Shown: positions 45,617 through 55,115 of the stretch, in pieces
Layout of the letters: the number at the start of each line of letters is the position of its first letter
Position numbering within the stretch: position 1 is the first letter of the stretch
Assembly (NCBI GenBank): GCA_003149065.1
Contig: QGFZ01000001.1
Coordinates: 62,001 to 126,000 of the forward strand
From: Ruminococcaceae bacterium R-25
GTDB taxonomy: Bacteria; Bacillota; Clostridia; Saccharofermentanales; Saccharofermentanaceae
Direction: 5' to 3'
Length of the DNA stretch: 64,000 bases
The notes under the pieces: generated by a model
Seen by the model: only the letters and a program-made list of their open reading frames with translations
What the model was told of the DNA's origin: nothing
Databases searched by the model: none
Position numbers and translations under genes: made by a program

Positions 45617-45957
45617 TAAGTGTTAGAGTTTCTTTCACTTAATACATCTCTTAATACATAACAGTGTATAGACTGTGATTCTTTGTTAATGAAATAGATT
45701 GAGCATATCGTAGTATACTTATTGATTTATTAGTTTCCTCCATATCTATTTAATTTTGGTGTACCAATTTCATAGTCGAAAAAGCCTGTTATCTTCTTGT
45801 TCTTCAATAGATATAGAGCAATTTGGCTTGCTTGCTTTGTGCAACTTACACCCTTTAGGCGGTCTGGTGGCTGTTTAAAATGGGAAATGTAATATTACAC
45901 ATCAAATATAGGCAATGATATTATCTTCTCAATAATTTATCCGGGAGGGGTTGGAAC
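45617..45957. other. Non-coding gap after the Rhs gene
   Basis: 341 bp, AT-rich. I find no convincing ORF, in particular no recognisable immunity gene for the Rhs tip, and no repeat from the three intergenic families. CGGGAGGGG just before 45958 is the ribosome binding site of the next gene. Confidence 0.6.
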
Positions 45958-47058
45958 ATGGGTAAATCCAAGGCAAAGAAGAAGAGAACCTTTAAAGAGT
46001 TCGCGGCTTCTAAGGATATCAAGTTTTCCGCAAAGACTTATTTTGTTGATGCCATGGGCGGTATGGCTCAGGGCCTTTTCGCATCACTTCTTATCGGTAC
46101 GATTCTTTCTACTATCGGTAAGTATCTTGCAATGATCGATGTCGAAGCTATCGGCAGACTCGCTCATTTCATTTCAAAGGCAGGTTCACTTGCTTCCGCA
46201 GTAACCGGTGCTGCAATCGGTGTCGGTATCGCTGCTGCTCTTAAGGCGCCTATGCTCGTTATGGCATGTGCTGCAGTTGTCGGTCAGTTCGCTAATGCTT
46301 ATCCCGGCAAGCCTTATGCTGCAGGCCCGTTGGGAGTTTTCTTTGCAGTTATCATCGCTGTTGAATTAGGTAAGCTCGTTTCCAAGGAGACAAAGGTAGA
46401 TATCCTTGTAACTCCTATTGTTACTTTAGGTTTTGGTTTCCTTTCCGGATACCTTATCTGCCCCCCGATCGCAGTCGCTATGAACTGGCTCGGAACATTT
46501 ATTAACGAAGCTACAAAGCTTCATCCGTTCTCAATGGGTATCGTTATCTCCGTTGTAGTCGGTATCATCCTCACACTTCCTATTTCTTCTGCTGCTATCT
46601 GTGCTTCGATCGGTATTGCAGGTATCGCAGGCGGCGCTGCTCTTGCAGGATGCTGCGCTCAGATGGTCGGCTTTGCTGTCGCATCTTACAGAGAGAATAA
46701 GTGGGGCGGACTTGTTTCACAGGGTCTCGGCACATCAATGCTCCAGATGCCTAACATCGTAACCCACCCTCAGATCTGGATCCCTGCAACTCTTGCTTCT
46801 GCGATCACAGGCCCTATGGCTACCATGATCTTCAAGCTCGAGTGCAACGGTGTTGCTGCAGGTATGGGTACATGTGGTCTCGTTGGTCCTATCGGATGCT
46901 TCTCAGCAATGTCTGAGTCCGGCACACTTAACTGGTATGCATGGCTCGGTATGTTCTGTATCTGCATTTTCACTCCTGCAGTGCTTTCACTCCTGTTCAG
47001 TGAGATCATGCGTAAACTTGGCTGGATCAAGCCTGGTTACATGAAGCTCCAGGGCTGA
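45958..47058 (+). CDS. PTS IIC-like sugar permease family protein
   Basis: 366 residues, about ten transmembrane helices rich in Gly/Ala. The opening KFSAKTYFVDAMGGMAQGLFASLLIGTILSTIG and the later PPIAVAMNWLG and GTCGLVGPIGCFSAMSESG match the EIIC_2-type membrane family annotated as PTS system IIC. No phosphoryl-transfer IIA/IIB domain is fused or adjacent, so it may not act as a true PTS enzyme; transport of a small carbohydrate or anion by another energy source is possible. Strong ribosome binding site (GGGAGGGG, 7 bp from ATG). It stands alone. Confidence 0.8.
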   Translation: MGKSKAKKKRTFKEFAASKDIKFSAKTYFVDAMGGMAQGLFASLLIGTILSTIGKYLAMIDVEAIGRLAHFISKAGSLASAVTGAAIGVGIAAALKAPMLVMACAAVVGQFANAYPGKPYAAGPLGVFFAVIIAVELGKLVSKETKVDILVTPIVTLGFGFLSGYLICPPIAVAMNWLGTFINEATKLHPFSMGIVISVVVGIILTLPISSAAICASIGIAGIAGGAALAGCCAQMVGFAVASYRENKWGGLVSQGLGTSMLQMPNIVTHPQIWIPATLASAITGPMATMIFKLECNGVAAGMGTCGLVGPIGCFSAMSESGTLNWYAWLGMFCICIFTPAVLSLLFSEIMRKLGWIKPGYMKLQG

Positions 47059-47397
47059 TTTTCTGCATATTTGCGGGCATTTTTAGCCTAAAATTGCTTT
47101 GAAAATCGAATTAGTGAATCGGTATATTTTCGCCTAAAGTTTGCCCGAAAGATAAGGGCAGTTTGACACAATTGAAATTGGACGAAATAACATATAATTT
47201 TTACAAGGGAACTTCAATAGGAACCCTCGACATTTAAGTAAGTTTTAAATGTTTTTTGTTTCTCATAGGCGCGGCTTCCGGTTAGGGAGCCGCGCTTGCA
47301 TTGTAGAGGTATTTTGTTTTTTTATTTTTCTGTGGTAAAAGTAGCGTATACACTACTGAAGGTGTAGGTTTATCAGCGCGAAAAGGAGACATACCAT
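47059..47397. other. Intergenic region with a GC-rich hairpin
   Basis: 339 bp. A hairpin GCGCGGCT (47269-47276) with AGCCGCGC (47288-47295) is followed about 25 bp later by TTTTGTTTTTTTATTTTT, so it may terminate transcription. Upstream are inverted snippets (TGCGGGCA, TTTGCCCG) with no clear order. TATAAT at about 47193 lacks a well-spaced -35. GAAAAGGAGA before 47398 is the next ribosome binding site. Confidence 0.55.
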
Positions 47398-49299
47398 ATG
47401 CCACCAGGAGGAAGGATGGGCGGCCCGATGGGCGGGCAGTACCTGACAGAAGAAGAGAAGAAGAACCAGCCTAAGGTAACGCCTGAATTATTGAAGCGCG
47501 TTTTCTCATATCTGAAACCATATACGAAGCAGTTTATACTGGTGCTTCTTTGCATAACCGTATCGTCATTTTTTTCGCTCCTGCCTTCAATCCTTACCGG
47601 TAAGATCTTAGATGACGGTCTCATGAAAAAGGACTTCAAGATGCTCCTTTTTTACATCGGACTGTCTCTTTTGGTCACGCTGTTTTCGAGCCTTATCGGC
47701 GTTGCTGAAACCTACATAAATACGTGGATCGCACAGCACATTACTTTCGATATGAGAAACCAGATGTATGCGCATCTGCAGAAGATGAGCCAGAAGTTTT
47801 TCACTTCGAATAACCAGGGCGACATCATCACCAGAATGACAAGCGATATCGACGGCGTTAAGGCAGTCATAACGAATACTTTCAGCAGCATCTTATCGAA
47901 CTCGATAACACTCGTTATCGCCATGATCGCTATGTTCCAGAAGAACTGGATCCTTGCATTGGTCGGCATCGTTATCGTTCCTTTGTTTACGCTCCCGACG
48001 AGAAAAGCAGGTAAGCAGAGATGGAAGCTTACCAACGAATCGCAACAGGTAAATGATGAAGTAAACGGCATCTTAAATGAGACTTTGTCTGTAAGCGGAC
48101 AGCTTCTGGTAAAGCTCTTTGGTAAGGAAAAATATGAGTATGCCAGATACGAAAATGCTAACCGCAAGATGATCAGTCTTAACATCAAAGAGAGTATGGC
48201 AGGACGCTGGTTCAGAGTTATCCTCACGACCTTCACGACAGTAGGACCGATGCTGATTTATCTCGCCGGCGGTATCCTCATGATGAAATACGATTCTGAC
48301 CTCACGATCGGTGATATCACGGTGCTTGTTTCACTCCTTGGCAGGATGTACATGCCGGTCAACAGCCTCCTTAATATCCAGGTCGAGTGGATCAGATCAA
48401 TGGCACTTTTTAAGCGTATCTTTGATTACTTCGATATTCCTGTTGATATCAAGAATGCTGACGATGCGATTACACCTGAGACAGTTACAGGTGATGTTGT
48501 TTTCGAGCACGTTGAGTTCTCTTACGATGAGTCGAAGAAGATTTTGAAGGACATCAACTTCACTCTGAATGCAGGCAAGAGTATCGCTATCGTCGGACCT
48601 TCAGGTTCAGGTAAGAGTACCATCGTAAATCTCATTCCGCGTCTTTATGATGTTGATTCCGGAAGCGTTACTTTCGACGGTATTGACGTCAGAAAACTTG
48701 ATCTCACGTTCCTGAGAAACCAGGTCGGCGTCGTATCGCAGGAGACATATCTCTTCAACGGAACCGTAAGGGACAATCTCTTGTATGCAAAGCCTGACGC
48801 GACTGAGGAAGAGATGATCGAGGCCCTCAAGAAAGCCAATATCTGGGACTTTATCGAGAAGCAGGAAAAGGGCCTTGATACCGAAGTCGGCAACCGTGGC
48901 CTTAAGCTCTCGGGCGGTGAGAAGCAGCGTATCTCTATCGCGAGAATTATCTTAAAAGACCCTACGATCTTTATCTTCGACGAGGCTACTTCAGCACTCG
49001 ATTCGATTTCCGAAAAGAAGATCCAGGATGCGATCGATCCGATTATAAAGAGCAAGACAAGTATCCTCATCGCGCACAGATTATCTACGATCCTTGCTGC
49101 CGATGAGATCCTGGTCGTTAAGGACGGCACGATCGCCGAGCGCGGTACCCACAAGGAACTCCTGGGCAGGGAAGGCGTCTACAGGGAACTCTATGAGACA
49201 CAGTTCTCAAAGGCTCTCATGGAGGAGGAGACCGTGTCAGAACTCGAGAAATATATCTGGGGTGTCCAGCCCGGAGACGAGCCGCACGAGGACGAGTAA
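47398..49299 (+). CDS. ABC multidrug/lipid exporter (half-transporter)
   Basis: 633 residues. A Gly/Met/Pro-rich N-terminal tail (PPGGRMGGPMGG) of about 25 residues precedes a six-helix transmembrane domain (about 40-340) and a nucleotide-binding domain (about 370-605): Walker A IVGPSGSGKST, Q-loop VVSQETYLFNGT, signature LSGGEKQRISIARIIL, Walker B IFIFDEATSALD, H-loop IAHRLST. All catalytic residues are intact, including the Glu after Walker B. MsbA/BmrA-like; it should dimerise. AAAAGGAGA lies 6-7 bp before ATG. Single gene with its own leader. Confidence 0.92.
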   Translation: MPPGGRMGGPMGGQYLTEEEKKNQPKVTPELLKRVFSYLKPYTKQFILVLLCITVSSFFSLLPSILTGKILDDGLMKKDFKMLLFYIGLSLLVTLFSSLIGVAETYINTWIAQHITFDMRNQMYAHLQKMSQKFFTSNNQGDIITRMTSDIDGVKAVITNTFSSILSNSITLVIAMIAMFQKNWILALVGIVIVPLFTLPTRKAGKQRWKLTNESQQVNDEVNGILNETLSVSGQLLVKLFGKEKYEYARYENANRKMISLNIKESMAGRWFRVILTTFTTVGPMLIYLAGGILMMKYDSDLTIGDITVLVSLLGRMYMPVNSLLNIQVEWIRSMALFKRIFDYFDIPVDIKNADDAITPETVTGDVVFEHVEFSYDESKKILKDINFTLNAGKSIAIVGPSGSGKSTIVNLIPRLYDVDSGSVTFDGIDVRKLDLTFLRNQVGVVSQETYLFNGTVRDNLLYAKPDATEEEMIEALKKANIWDFIEKQEKGLDTEVGNRGLKLSGGEKQRISIARIILKDPTIFIFDEATSALDSISEKKIQDAIDPIIKSKTSILIAHRLSTILAADEILVVKDGTIAERGTHKELLGREGVYRELYETQFSKALMEEETVSELEKYIWGVQPGDEPHEDE

Positions 49300-49372
49300 C
49301 CGTTGAGCAGCCGCCTGGCGGTCATCCGGCATCCCAAAACTATGCAAAATCCCTATGGAGATTTCCATGGAA

Positions 49373-49412
49373 GCCCCCGATTCGTACAAATGACGAGGGG
49401 GCACTTTTATTT
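49373..49412 (+). terminator. Terminator after the ABC exporter
   Basis: GCCCCC, G, internal loop and GGGGGC (49373-49402), with a secondary TCG/CGA pairing inside, followed by ACTTTTATTT. TATAAT at 49430-49435 just beyond is a probable -10 for the P-type ATPase gene. Confidence 0.75.
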
Positions 49413-49478
49413 AAACCTCAAAAATATAGTATAATTTCTTCTTGGGTAACCCCCAGAAAATGAGGATAGAAATATAAA

Positions 49479-52265
49479 ATGACAAAACCATATTCGGCAA
49501 CCGCTGAACAGATTGCAAAAGAGATAGACACAGACCTGGTCAAGGGTCTTACTTCAAACGAGGCATCCTTAAGACTTGCCAAGAACGGTCCGAACTCTCT
49601 TGGTGAAGAGAAGAAGGTTCCGCTCTGGAAGAGATTCCTGCAGCAGTTCGCGGATGCGATGGTAATAATCCTTATCGCTGCGGCAGCCCTCTCGGCATAT
49701 ATGGCATTTAAGAGCGGCGGCGGATTCGAAGAGTGGATCGACGTTATCGTCATCCTTGCTATCGTAATCCTTAATGCATGCCTTGGCGTTTACCAGGAAG
49801 GTAAAGCTGACCAGGCACTTGCAGCATTGAAGAAGATGAGCTCACCCCAGACAAAGGTCATTCGTGACGGCAAGCTCCACATGGTTGATTCAGAAAATGT
49901 CGTAGTCGGTGACGTCATCGCTATCGACGCCGGCGACTCGATCTCGGCAGACCTGAGACTTATCGAATCAAGCTCTCTGAAGGCTGAGGAAGCATCCCTT
50001 ACAGGTGAGGCAGTAGCAGTCGAGAAAGACGCTTCTGTTGTCCTTCCTGAAGACTGCACACTCGGCGACCGCAAGAACATGCTCTACATGGGTACTGCAG
50101 TTACATACGGAAGAGCAAAGGGCGTCGTTGTTGCAACGGCAAGGGATACCGAGCTCGGTAAGATCGCTACAAAGCTTACGACCATGGAAGACGAGGAGAC
50201 ACCTCTCCAGAGGAGCTTAAATAAGCTCGGCAAGATCCTTGCAGTTGTCTGCATCGCAGTTTGCATCATCGTTCTTCTTGTTGATATCTTCGTTCAGAAG
50301 CAGCCTTGGGAAGACGCTCTCATGACAGCCGTATCACTCGCAGTTGCAGCTATCCCTGAAGGTCTTGCAGCAGTCGTAACGATTGTTCTTTCGATCGGCA
50401 TGACAAAGATGGCAGAGAACAACGCTATCGTAAAAAGGCTCCTTGCAGTTGAGACTCTTGGCTGCGTAGACGTTATCTGCTCCGATAAGACAGGTACACT
50501 TACACAGAACCAGATGACAGTTAAGGTCCTCTATGACGGTGAGAAGAAATACAACGTTGAAGGCGGCGGATATGCCCCTGTCGGCAACATCGTCGACGAA
50601 GGCGGCAAGCCCGTTAAGATCGAAGGTGTTCTCAACACATTGATTCTTTCTTCCGTTCTTTGTAATGACGCTTCTATCGTAAAGCAGGGTGAAGACTATT
50701 CCTGCATCGGTGACCCTACTGAGGGCGCGCTTACGACTCTCGGCATGAAGGCAAAGATGCTCCGTGAGGAGACGATGCACACATATCCCAGAGAGACAGA
50801 GCTTCCTTTCGATTCCGACCGTAAGATGATGACCACATATCATTCAGGCATCGACGAGGGCAAGTGGATCAGCTTCACAAAGGGCGCTCCGGACATCGTT
50901 CTTTCACGCTGCTCTTCGATCCTCACAGCTTCAGGCGTTCAGAAGATGACACCCGAAAAGCTCGCTGAGATCCGTGAAGTAAACCACAACTACGCTATCC
51001 AGGCTATCCGTGTTTTAGCCTTTGCAACAAAGGAGCACGGAGACGGTTCCAAGGCAACATTTGCCGATGAAGAGAACATGACATTCTTAGGCCTCATCGG
51101 TATGATTGACCCTGCACGTAAGGAAGCAAAGGATGCAATCGCCGTATGTAAGGAAGCAGGCATCAGAGCCGTCATGATCACGGGCGACTTCAAAGATTCT
51201 GCAGTCGCTATTTCCGATAATCTCGAGATGCGTGACCCTGAGCATATGGGCGCATACTCAGGCGAAGAACTGGACAAGCTCTCAGATGAAGCTCTCCAGC
51301 TCACAGTCGAGACAACCAGCGTTTATGCTCGTGTATCTCCTGAACACAAGGTAAGGATCGTAAACGCTCTTAAGCACAACGGACATATCGCTTCAATGAC
51401 AGGTGATGGCGTTAACGATGCCATGGCATTGAAGTCAGCTGATATCGGTGTCGCAATGGGTATCACAGGTACAGACGTATCAAAGAACTCTGCAGACATG
51501 ATCTTGATGGACGACAACTTCGCTACGATCGTTAAGGCAGTAGAGCAGGGCAGAACGATCTACTCCAACATCAGAAAGTTCGTAGGATTCCTCCTCTCAT
51601 GCAACGTAGGCGAGATCCTCGTAATCTTCCTGCTCTCGCTCGTCCCGAAGACGCTGGTACCCGGCATCGCAGCACCTCTGACCGCGATCCAGCTTCTCTG
51701 GCTCAACCTCATCACTGACTCGTTCCCGGCTCTCGCATTAGGCCGCGAAAAGGCCGAGCCCGGTATCATGAAGGTCCCGCCGAGATCAAAGCACGAGCCC
51801 ATCATCAACAAGTCCATGATGCGCCACATCGCAATGCAGTCCATCGGCCTGTTCGTAGCAGTAGCAACATCATTCATCGTTGCCCTCATGATGACGAACA
51901 ACGGAAGCACGTTCTTCTTCTCCGGTGCTCTGGCTGAAATCGGCGTTAAGGGCGTCCATCCGATCGACATCGCACGTACGGTAGCTTTCGCAACACTGAT
52001 CCTCGCTGAGCTCTTCAGAGCATTTGCCGCAAGATCAGAGAGCATCTCCGTATTCAAGCTCGGACTCTTCTCCAACAAGATGATGAACATCGCCGTAGGC
52101 ATCTCACTCGTATTGCTCGTTGCAGTCATCTACATCCCGGGCGTTAATACGATCTTCAACAACGTGGCACTTAACCCCATGGCATGGCTCATTATCCTGC
52201 CTCTGGCGATTGTCCCGTTTGCCGTAAGCGAGATATCCAAGCTCATTAAGGGCGCAAAGAAGTAA
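49479..52265 (+). CDS. P-type Ca2+-transporting ATPase (PMCA/SERCA-like)
   Basis: 928 residues, P2-type. Actuator domain with SLTGEAVAVEK, phosphorylation motif CSDKTGTLTQNQM (invariant Asp), nucleotide domain FTKGAPDIV, hinge MTGDGVNDAMALKSADIGVAMG. The membrane part shows AIPEGLAAVVTI in M4 (Glu ligand) and LLWLNLITDSFPALALG in M6 (Asn/Asp ligands), the calcium-site pattern, with a six-helix C-terminal region. Expected role: ATP-driven export of Ca2+ from the cytoplasm. ATG 49479 follows a GAGGATAGAAATATAAA leader. Followed by a terminator and the secG promoter. Confidence 0.92.
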   Translation: MTKPYSATAEQIAKEIDTDLVKGLTSNEASLRLAKNGPNSLGEEKKVPLWKRFLQQFADAMVIILIAAAALSAYMAFKSGGGFEEWIDVIVILAIVILNACLGVYQEGKADQALAALKKMSSPQTKVIRDGKLHMVDSENVVVGDVIAIDAGDSISADLRLIESSSLKAEEASLTGEAVAVEKDASVVLPEDCTLGDRKNMLYMGTAVTYGRAKGVVVATARDTELGKIATKLTTMEDEETPLQRSLNKLGKILAVVCIAVCIIVLLVDIFVQKQPWEDALMTAVSLAVAAIPEGLAAVVTIVLSIGMTKMAENNAIVKRLLAVETLGCVDVICSDKTGTLTQNQMTVKVLYDGEKKYNVEGGGYAPVGNIVDEGGKPVKIEGVLNTLILSSVLCNDASIVKQGEDYSCIGDPTEGALTTLGMKAKMLREETMHTYPRETELPFDSDRKMMTTYHSGIDEGKWISFTKGAPDIVLSRCSSILTASGVQKMTPEKLAEIREVNHNYAIQAIRVLAFATKEHGDGSKATFADEENMTFLGLIGMIDPARKEAKDAIAVCKEAGIRAVMITGDFKDSAVAISDNLEMRDPEHMGAYSGEELDKLSDEALQLTVETTSVYARVSPEHKVRIVNALKHNGHIASMTGDGVNDAMALKSADIGVAMGITGTDVSKNSADMILMDDNFATIVKAVEQGRTIYSNIRKFVGFLLSCNVGEILVIFLLSLVPKTLVPGIAAPLTAIQLLWLNLITDSFPALALGREKAEPGIMKVPPRSKHEPIINKSMMRHIAMQSIGLFVAVATSFIVALMMTNNGSTFFFSGALAEIGVKGVHPIDIARTVAFATLILAELFRAFAARSESISVFKLGLFSNKMMNIAVGISLVLLVAVIYIPGVNTIFNNVALNPMAWLIILPLAIVPFAVSEISKLIKGAKK

Positions 52266-52276
52266 ATTATGTGATC

Positions 52277-52306
52277 ATTGCCGTTTTCCCCGCGGAAAAT
52301 GGCAAT
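52277..52306 (+). terminator. Terminator of the P-type ATPase gene
   Basis: ATTGCCGTTTTCC, loop CCGC, GGAAAATGGCAAT, 12 bp after the stop; 13-bp stem with one mismatch. Confidence 0.85.
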
Positions 52307-52315
52307 AATTGCAGT

Positions 52316-52344
52316 TTGCATAAGTAAAAACCATGTGTTATTAT
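52316..52344 (+). promoter_or_regulatory. Promoter of secG
   Basis: TTGCAT at 52316-52321 and TATTAT at 52339-52344, 17-bp spacer, 36 bp before the secG start. Confidence 0.75.
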
Positions 52345-52379
52345 TCATAGGCTTAACTATAAAAGGGGGCATAGAACAG

Positions 52380-52631
52380 ATGACAACTTTGAATATCGTT
52401 CTTACTGTTATAGATATAATCCTGGCAATTGCCATCATCATTCTCTTCCTCGTTCAGGAAGGTAATGACCAGGGTATCGGCGTAGTTGCAGGCGGTTCAT
52501 CCGATTCATACTACAGCAAGGCTAAGGGCAGAACATTGGAAGAGCAGCTCAAGACATGGACAGTTATCTGCTGCGTTTTGTTCGCTGCAGTTTCTATCGT
52601 TCTCTACCTGTCTATCGTAAAAGCCTGGTAA
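52380..52631 (+). CDS. secG: Preprotein translocase subunit SecG
   Basis: 83 residues with two transmembrane helices (about 5-26 and 58-80) separated by the family loop LVQEGNDQGIGVVAGGSSDSYYSKAKGRTLEEQL. SecG assists SecYEG-mediated protein export. Start ATG 52380 follows AAAAGGGGGCATAGAACAG; earlier in-frame starts would lie before the promoter. In Clostridia secG is usually just upstream of rnr, as here. Confidence 0.93.
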   Translation: MTTLNIVLTVIDIILAIAIIILFLVQEGNDQGIGVVAGGSSDSYYSKAKGRTLEEQLKTWTVICCVLFAAVSIVLYLSIVKAW

Positions 52632-52656
52632 GAGACTTAAGAACATGAACTTCAAG

Positions 52657-52690
52657 GCCGTCTCTGTGAAGAGGCGGTCTTTTAATTTGC
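52657..52690 (+). terminator. Terminator of secG
   Basis: GGCCGTCTCT, loop GTGA, AGAGGCGGTC with G-U pairs, then TTTTAATTT, 26 bp after the stop. Confidence 0.85.
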
Positions 52691-52732
52691 TTAGCGGTGG
52701 GCTTTGTTTTTGGCGTTTGGGGACTTTTTTCT

Positions 52733-52916
52733 CGAGCTCGGCACTGCTCACTATCGCAAGTTCGGTGCCGTTTTTCGAGCCCGGCACTGCTCACTATCGC
52801 AAATGCCCGAAAAAATGGCAAAAGCGATAGAAAATCGCCTTTTTCTATCGCATTCGCCCAAAAAAAGGCCGTTTGCGATAGCCAGAGGCTCTGGCGGCCG
52901 TAGGGGATGCGATAGC
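52733..52916 (+). repeat. GCGATAG-box repeat cluster
   Basis: Two 27-bp direct copies (52733-52759 and 52776-52802), 43 bp apart with one mismatch, each ending ACTGCTCACTATCGCAA. Further GCGATAG boxes occur at 52824, 52875 and 52910 and CTATCGC boxes at 52751, 52794 and 52845; 52824-52851 forms an inverted pair. CGGCAC (52739) can pair with GTGCCG (52765). The cluster fills most of the secG-rnr gap and matches neither of the other two repeat families. Confidence 0.8.
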
Positions 52917-53012
52917 CCGTGGCCCATGCAGGTGCGGGAGATGCTATAAACTTTAGGACCAGCGCCGCAAACATTGTAGTAAGATATAGAAAATGAAAAG
53001 AGGAATAAAGAG

Positions 53013-55073
53013 ATGGAAAGTAAACAGAAAAGATCCGGCTTCGCTGAAAGAATGAGCGAGAGCCAGCATAAGAGAAACAGAGTAATAAAGGCAAAGGAAA
53101 TAAGCGCAGCTCTTCCTGAGACTTTGGCTGACCAGGCGCCGAGAGGACCTCTGCAGGTAAAGAACCAGGTGATCGGCATATTGAGACAGACCCCTACGGG
53201 TGCTGCCGTTATTCCTGATCCTTCATTCAGGAGCACTGATTACGGCGCAATCGAGATCGACAAGAATCACTTGAACGGTGCGCCTTTCAATATGGTCGTA
53301 GTCTGCGAAGTCTTAAACCCCAATGACAACAAGGGCGACTTAAGAGGAACCATTACTGAAGTATTGGGCGATTACGGCAATAATGACGTCAGGATGATGA
53401 CTGTCTTAAGGCAGTTCGGCCTTTCGCAGACTTTCCCTGATAAGGTTTTGAAGGAAGTTGAGCCCTTGCCGGTAAATCCTGATCCAGAGCTCATCATTAA
53501 GGAGATTGCAGGCGGCAGACGCGATAAGCGTGACCTTCTTACGATCACGATTGACGGTGAGGACGCTAAAGACTTAGACGACGCTATCTCGATCGAGAAG
53601 CTCAGGAACGGCAACTTCAAACTCTATGTCCACATAGCTGATGTATCTAATTATGTAAGGGAAGGCACGATGCTCGACGCTGAGGCATTCTCCAGAGCTA
53701 CATCCGTATATCTCGTTGACAGGGTTATCCCGATGCTACCGCCGAAGCTCAGTAACGGACTTTGCTCGCTTAACCCCAATGTCGACAGGCTCGCCATGAC
53801 CGCTGAGATGCTGGTTGACAGGGAAGGCGGCATCTATGGCGGCGAAGTTTATGAGAGTGTCATAAGATCCGACAGGAGAATGAGCTATAAGGAGTGCTAC
53901 AGGATCCTCACAGATCCCCAGCCTGAGGACGAAAAGGAATATGGCGAGATCGTTCCGATGCTTATTAAAATGAAGGAACTCGCAGAGATCTTAAAGTCCA
54001 TGCGTGAGAGACGCGGCGCTATCGGCTTTGAGATGCCTGAAACAAAGGTCATCTTAAATGACGACGGCACGGTTAAGGACATCATGGCTTACCCCATTAA
54101 CTTTACGAACGGCATCATCGAATCTTTCATGATCTGTGCGAACGAGTTCATCGCTAAGAAGTTCTTTGACTTAAAGTACCCTTTCGTTTACCGTGTTCAC
54201 GAAGATCCCGATCCGATCAAGATCGCGAGATTTTCCAATATTGCAAGGTATTTCGGCGCATCAGGAAGGCTCTTTGGCAGGATCAAGCCTTTGGACGTCC
54301 AGCGCTTCATGGATACGATCGGCGACAAGACTGCGCTTCCTGCATTAAACGAACTTCTGTTGCGTTCAATGGCAAAGGCGAGATACTGCTCGGACAACTT
54401 AGGCCACTTTGGTCTTGCTTCGAAGTACTACTGCCACTTCACGTCTCCTATCAGACGTTATCCTGACCTTTATATCCACAGGATAATAAAGAGCTATCTG
54501 CATGGCGAGAATTCCAGGAGCCACTTCGCGGGCCTCGTAGATAATGCAGCAGAGCACTCTTCCGACATGGAGAGAAATGCAGTCGACGCTGAGCGCGCAT
54601 CTGATGATATCAAGATCTGCGAATACATGGCAGACAAGATCGGTGAGCATTACGACGGCGTCATCTCATCGATCATCGATGCAGGCGTTTTTGTAAGGCT
54701 CGAAAACACAGTCGAGGGCTTTGTTCCGTTCAGAACATTAAGAGACCACTATTTCTTCGATGACAGGACATACAGGGCAATCGGTGCTCACGGCGGAAAG
54801 ATCTTATCTATCGGAATGCCTGTCACGATCGTGGTCGAAAAGGTCGACACCGAAGAAAACAAGATCGACTTCTCTTTCGAGTACGGATTCGAAGAAGAGA
54901 GGACAGACAGGGGCGGTGCGAGACCTCCCGTAAAGAAGGGCAGAAAGGGCAAGACGCCAAGAGGAAACAAGCATTCGTCGGTAAGCAGACCAGGAAGAAA
55001 AAGCAATCCAAGTGCTTCTCTCGGCAAGGCCGGAAGGTCTAGGTCTTTTGGAGGAAGAAGAGGAAAGAGATAG
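53013..55073 (+). CDS. rnr: Ribonuclease R (RNB-family 3'-5' exoribonuclease)
   Basis: 686 residues. Cold-shock-like region (about 45-140), RNB catalytic domain (about 170-500; TIDGEDAKDLDDAISIE with the metal-binding Asp cluster, YLVDRVIPMLPPKLSNGLCSLNP, HFGLASKYYCHFTSPIRRYPDL), S1 domain (about 545-625; YDGVISSIIDAGVFVRLE), and a very basic Gly/Lys/Arg/Ser C-terminal tail. It degrades structured RNA and in many Firmicutes works with tmRNA. The N-terminal region is about 50 residues shorter than in E. coli RNase R. AAGAGG precedes the ATG. secG-rnr adjacency is typical. Confidence 0.94.
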   Translation: MESKQKRSGFAERMSESQHKRNRVIKAKEISAALPETLADQAPRGPLQVKNQVIGILRQTPTGAAVIPDPSFRSTDYGAIEIDKNHLNGAPFNMVVVCEVLNPNDNKGDLRGTITEVLGDYGNNDVRMMTVLRQFGLSQTFPDKVLKEVEPLPVNPDPELIIKEIAGGRRDKRDLLTITIDGEDAKDLDDAISIEKLRNGNFKLYVHIADVSNYVREGTMLDAEAFSRATSVYLVDRVIPMLPPKLSNGLCSLNPNVDRLAMTAEMLVDREGGIYGGEVYESVIRSDRRMSYKECYRILTDPQPEDEKEYGEIVPMLIKMKELAEILKSMRERRGAIGFEMPETKVILNDDGTVKDIMAYPINFTNGIIESFMICANEFIAKKFFDLKYPFVYRVHEDPDPIKIARFSNIARYFGASGRLFGRIKPLDVQRFMDTIGDKTALPALNELLLRSMAKARYCSDNLGHFGLASKYYCHFTSPIRRYPDLYIHRIIKSYLHGENSRSHFAGLVDNAAEHSSDMERNAVDAERASDDIKICEYMADKIGEHYDGVISSIIDAGVFVRLENTVEGFVPFRTLRDHYFFDDRTYRAIGAHGGKILSIGMPVTIVVEKVDTEENKIDFSFEYGFEEERTDRGGARPPVKKGRKGKTPRGNKHSSVSRPGRKSNPSASLGKAGRSRSFGGRRGKR

Positions 55074-55115
55074 TTTTGATTACGATTAATGAATGGTCTG
55101 AAAGGAAATCCCAAA

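Noticed and set aside
52645-52949. Short ORFs in both strands of the secG-rnr gap
   Set aside because: All run through the GCGATAG repeats, overlap each other and lack ribosome binding sites.
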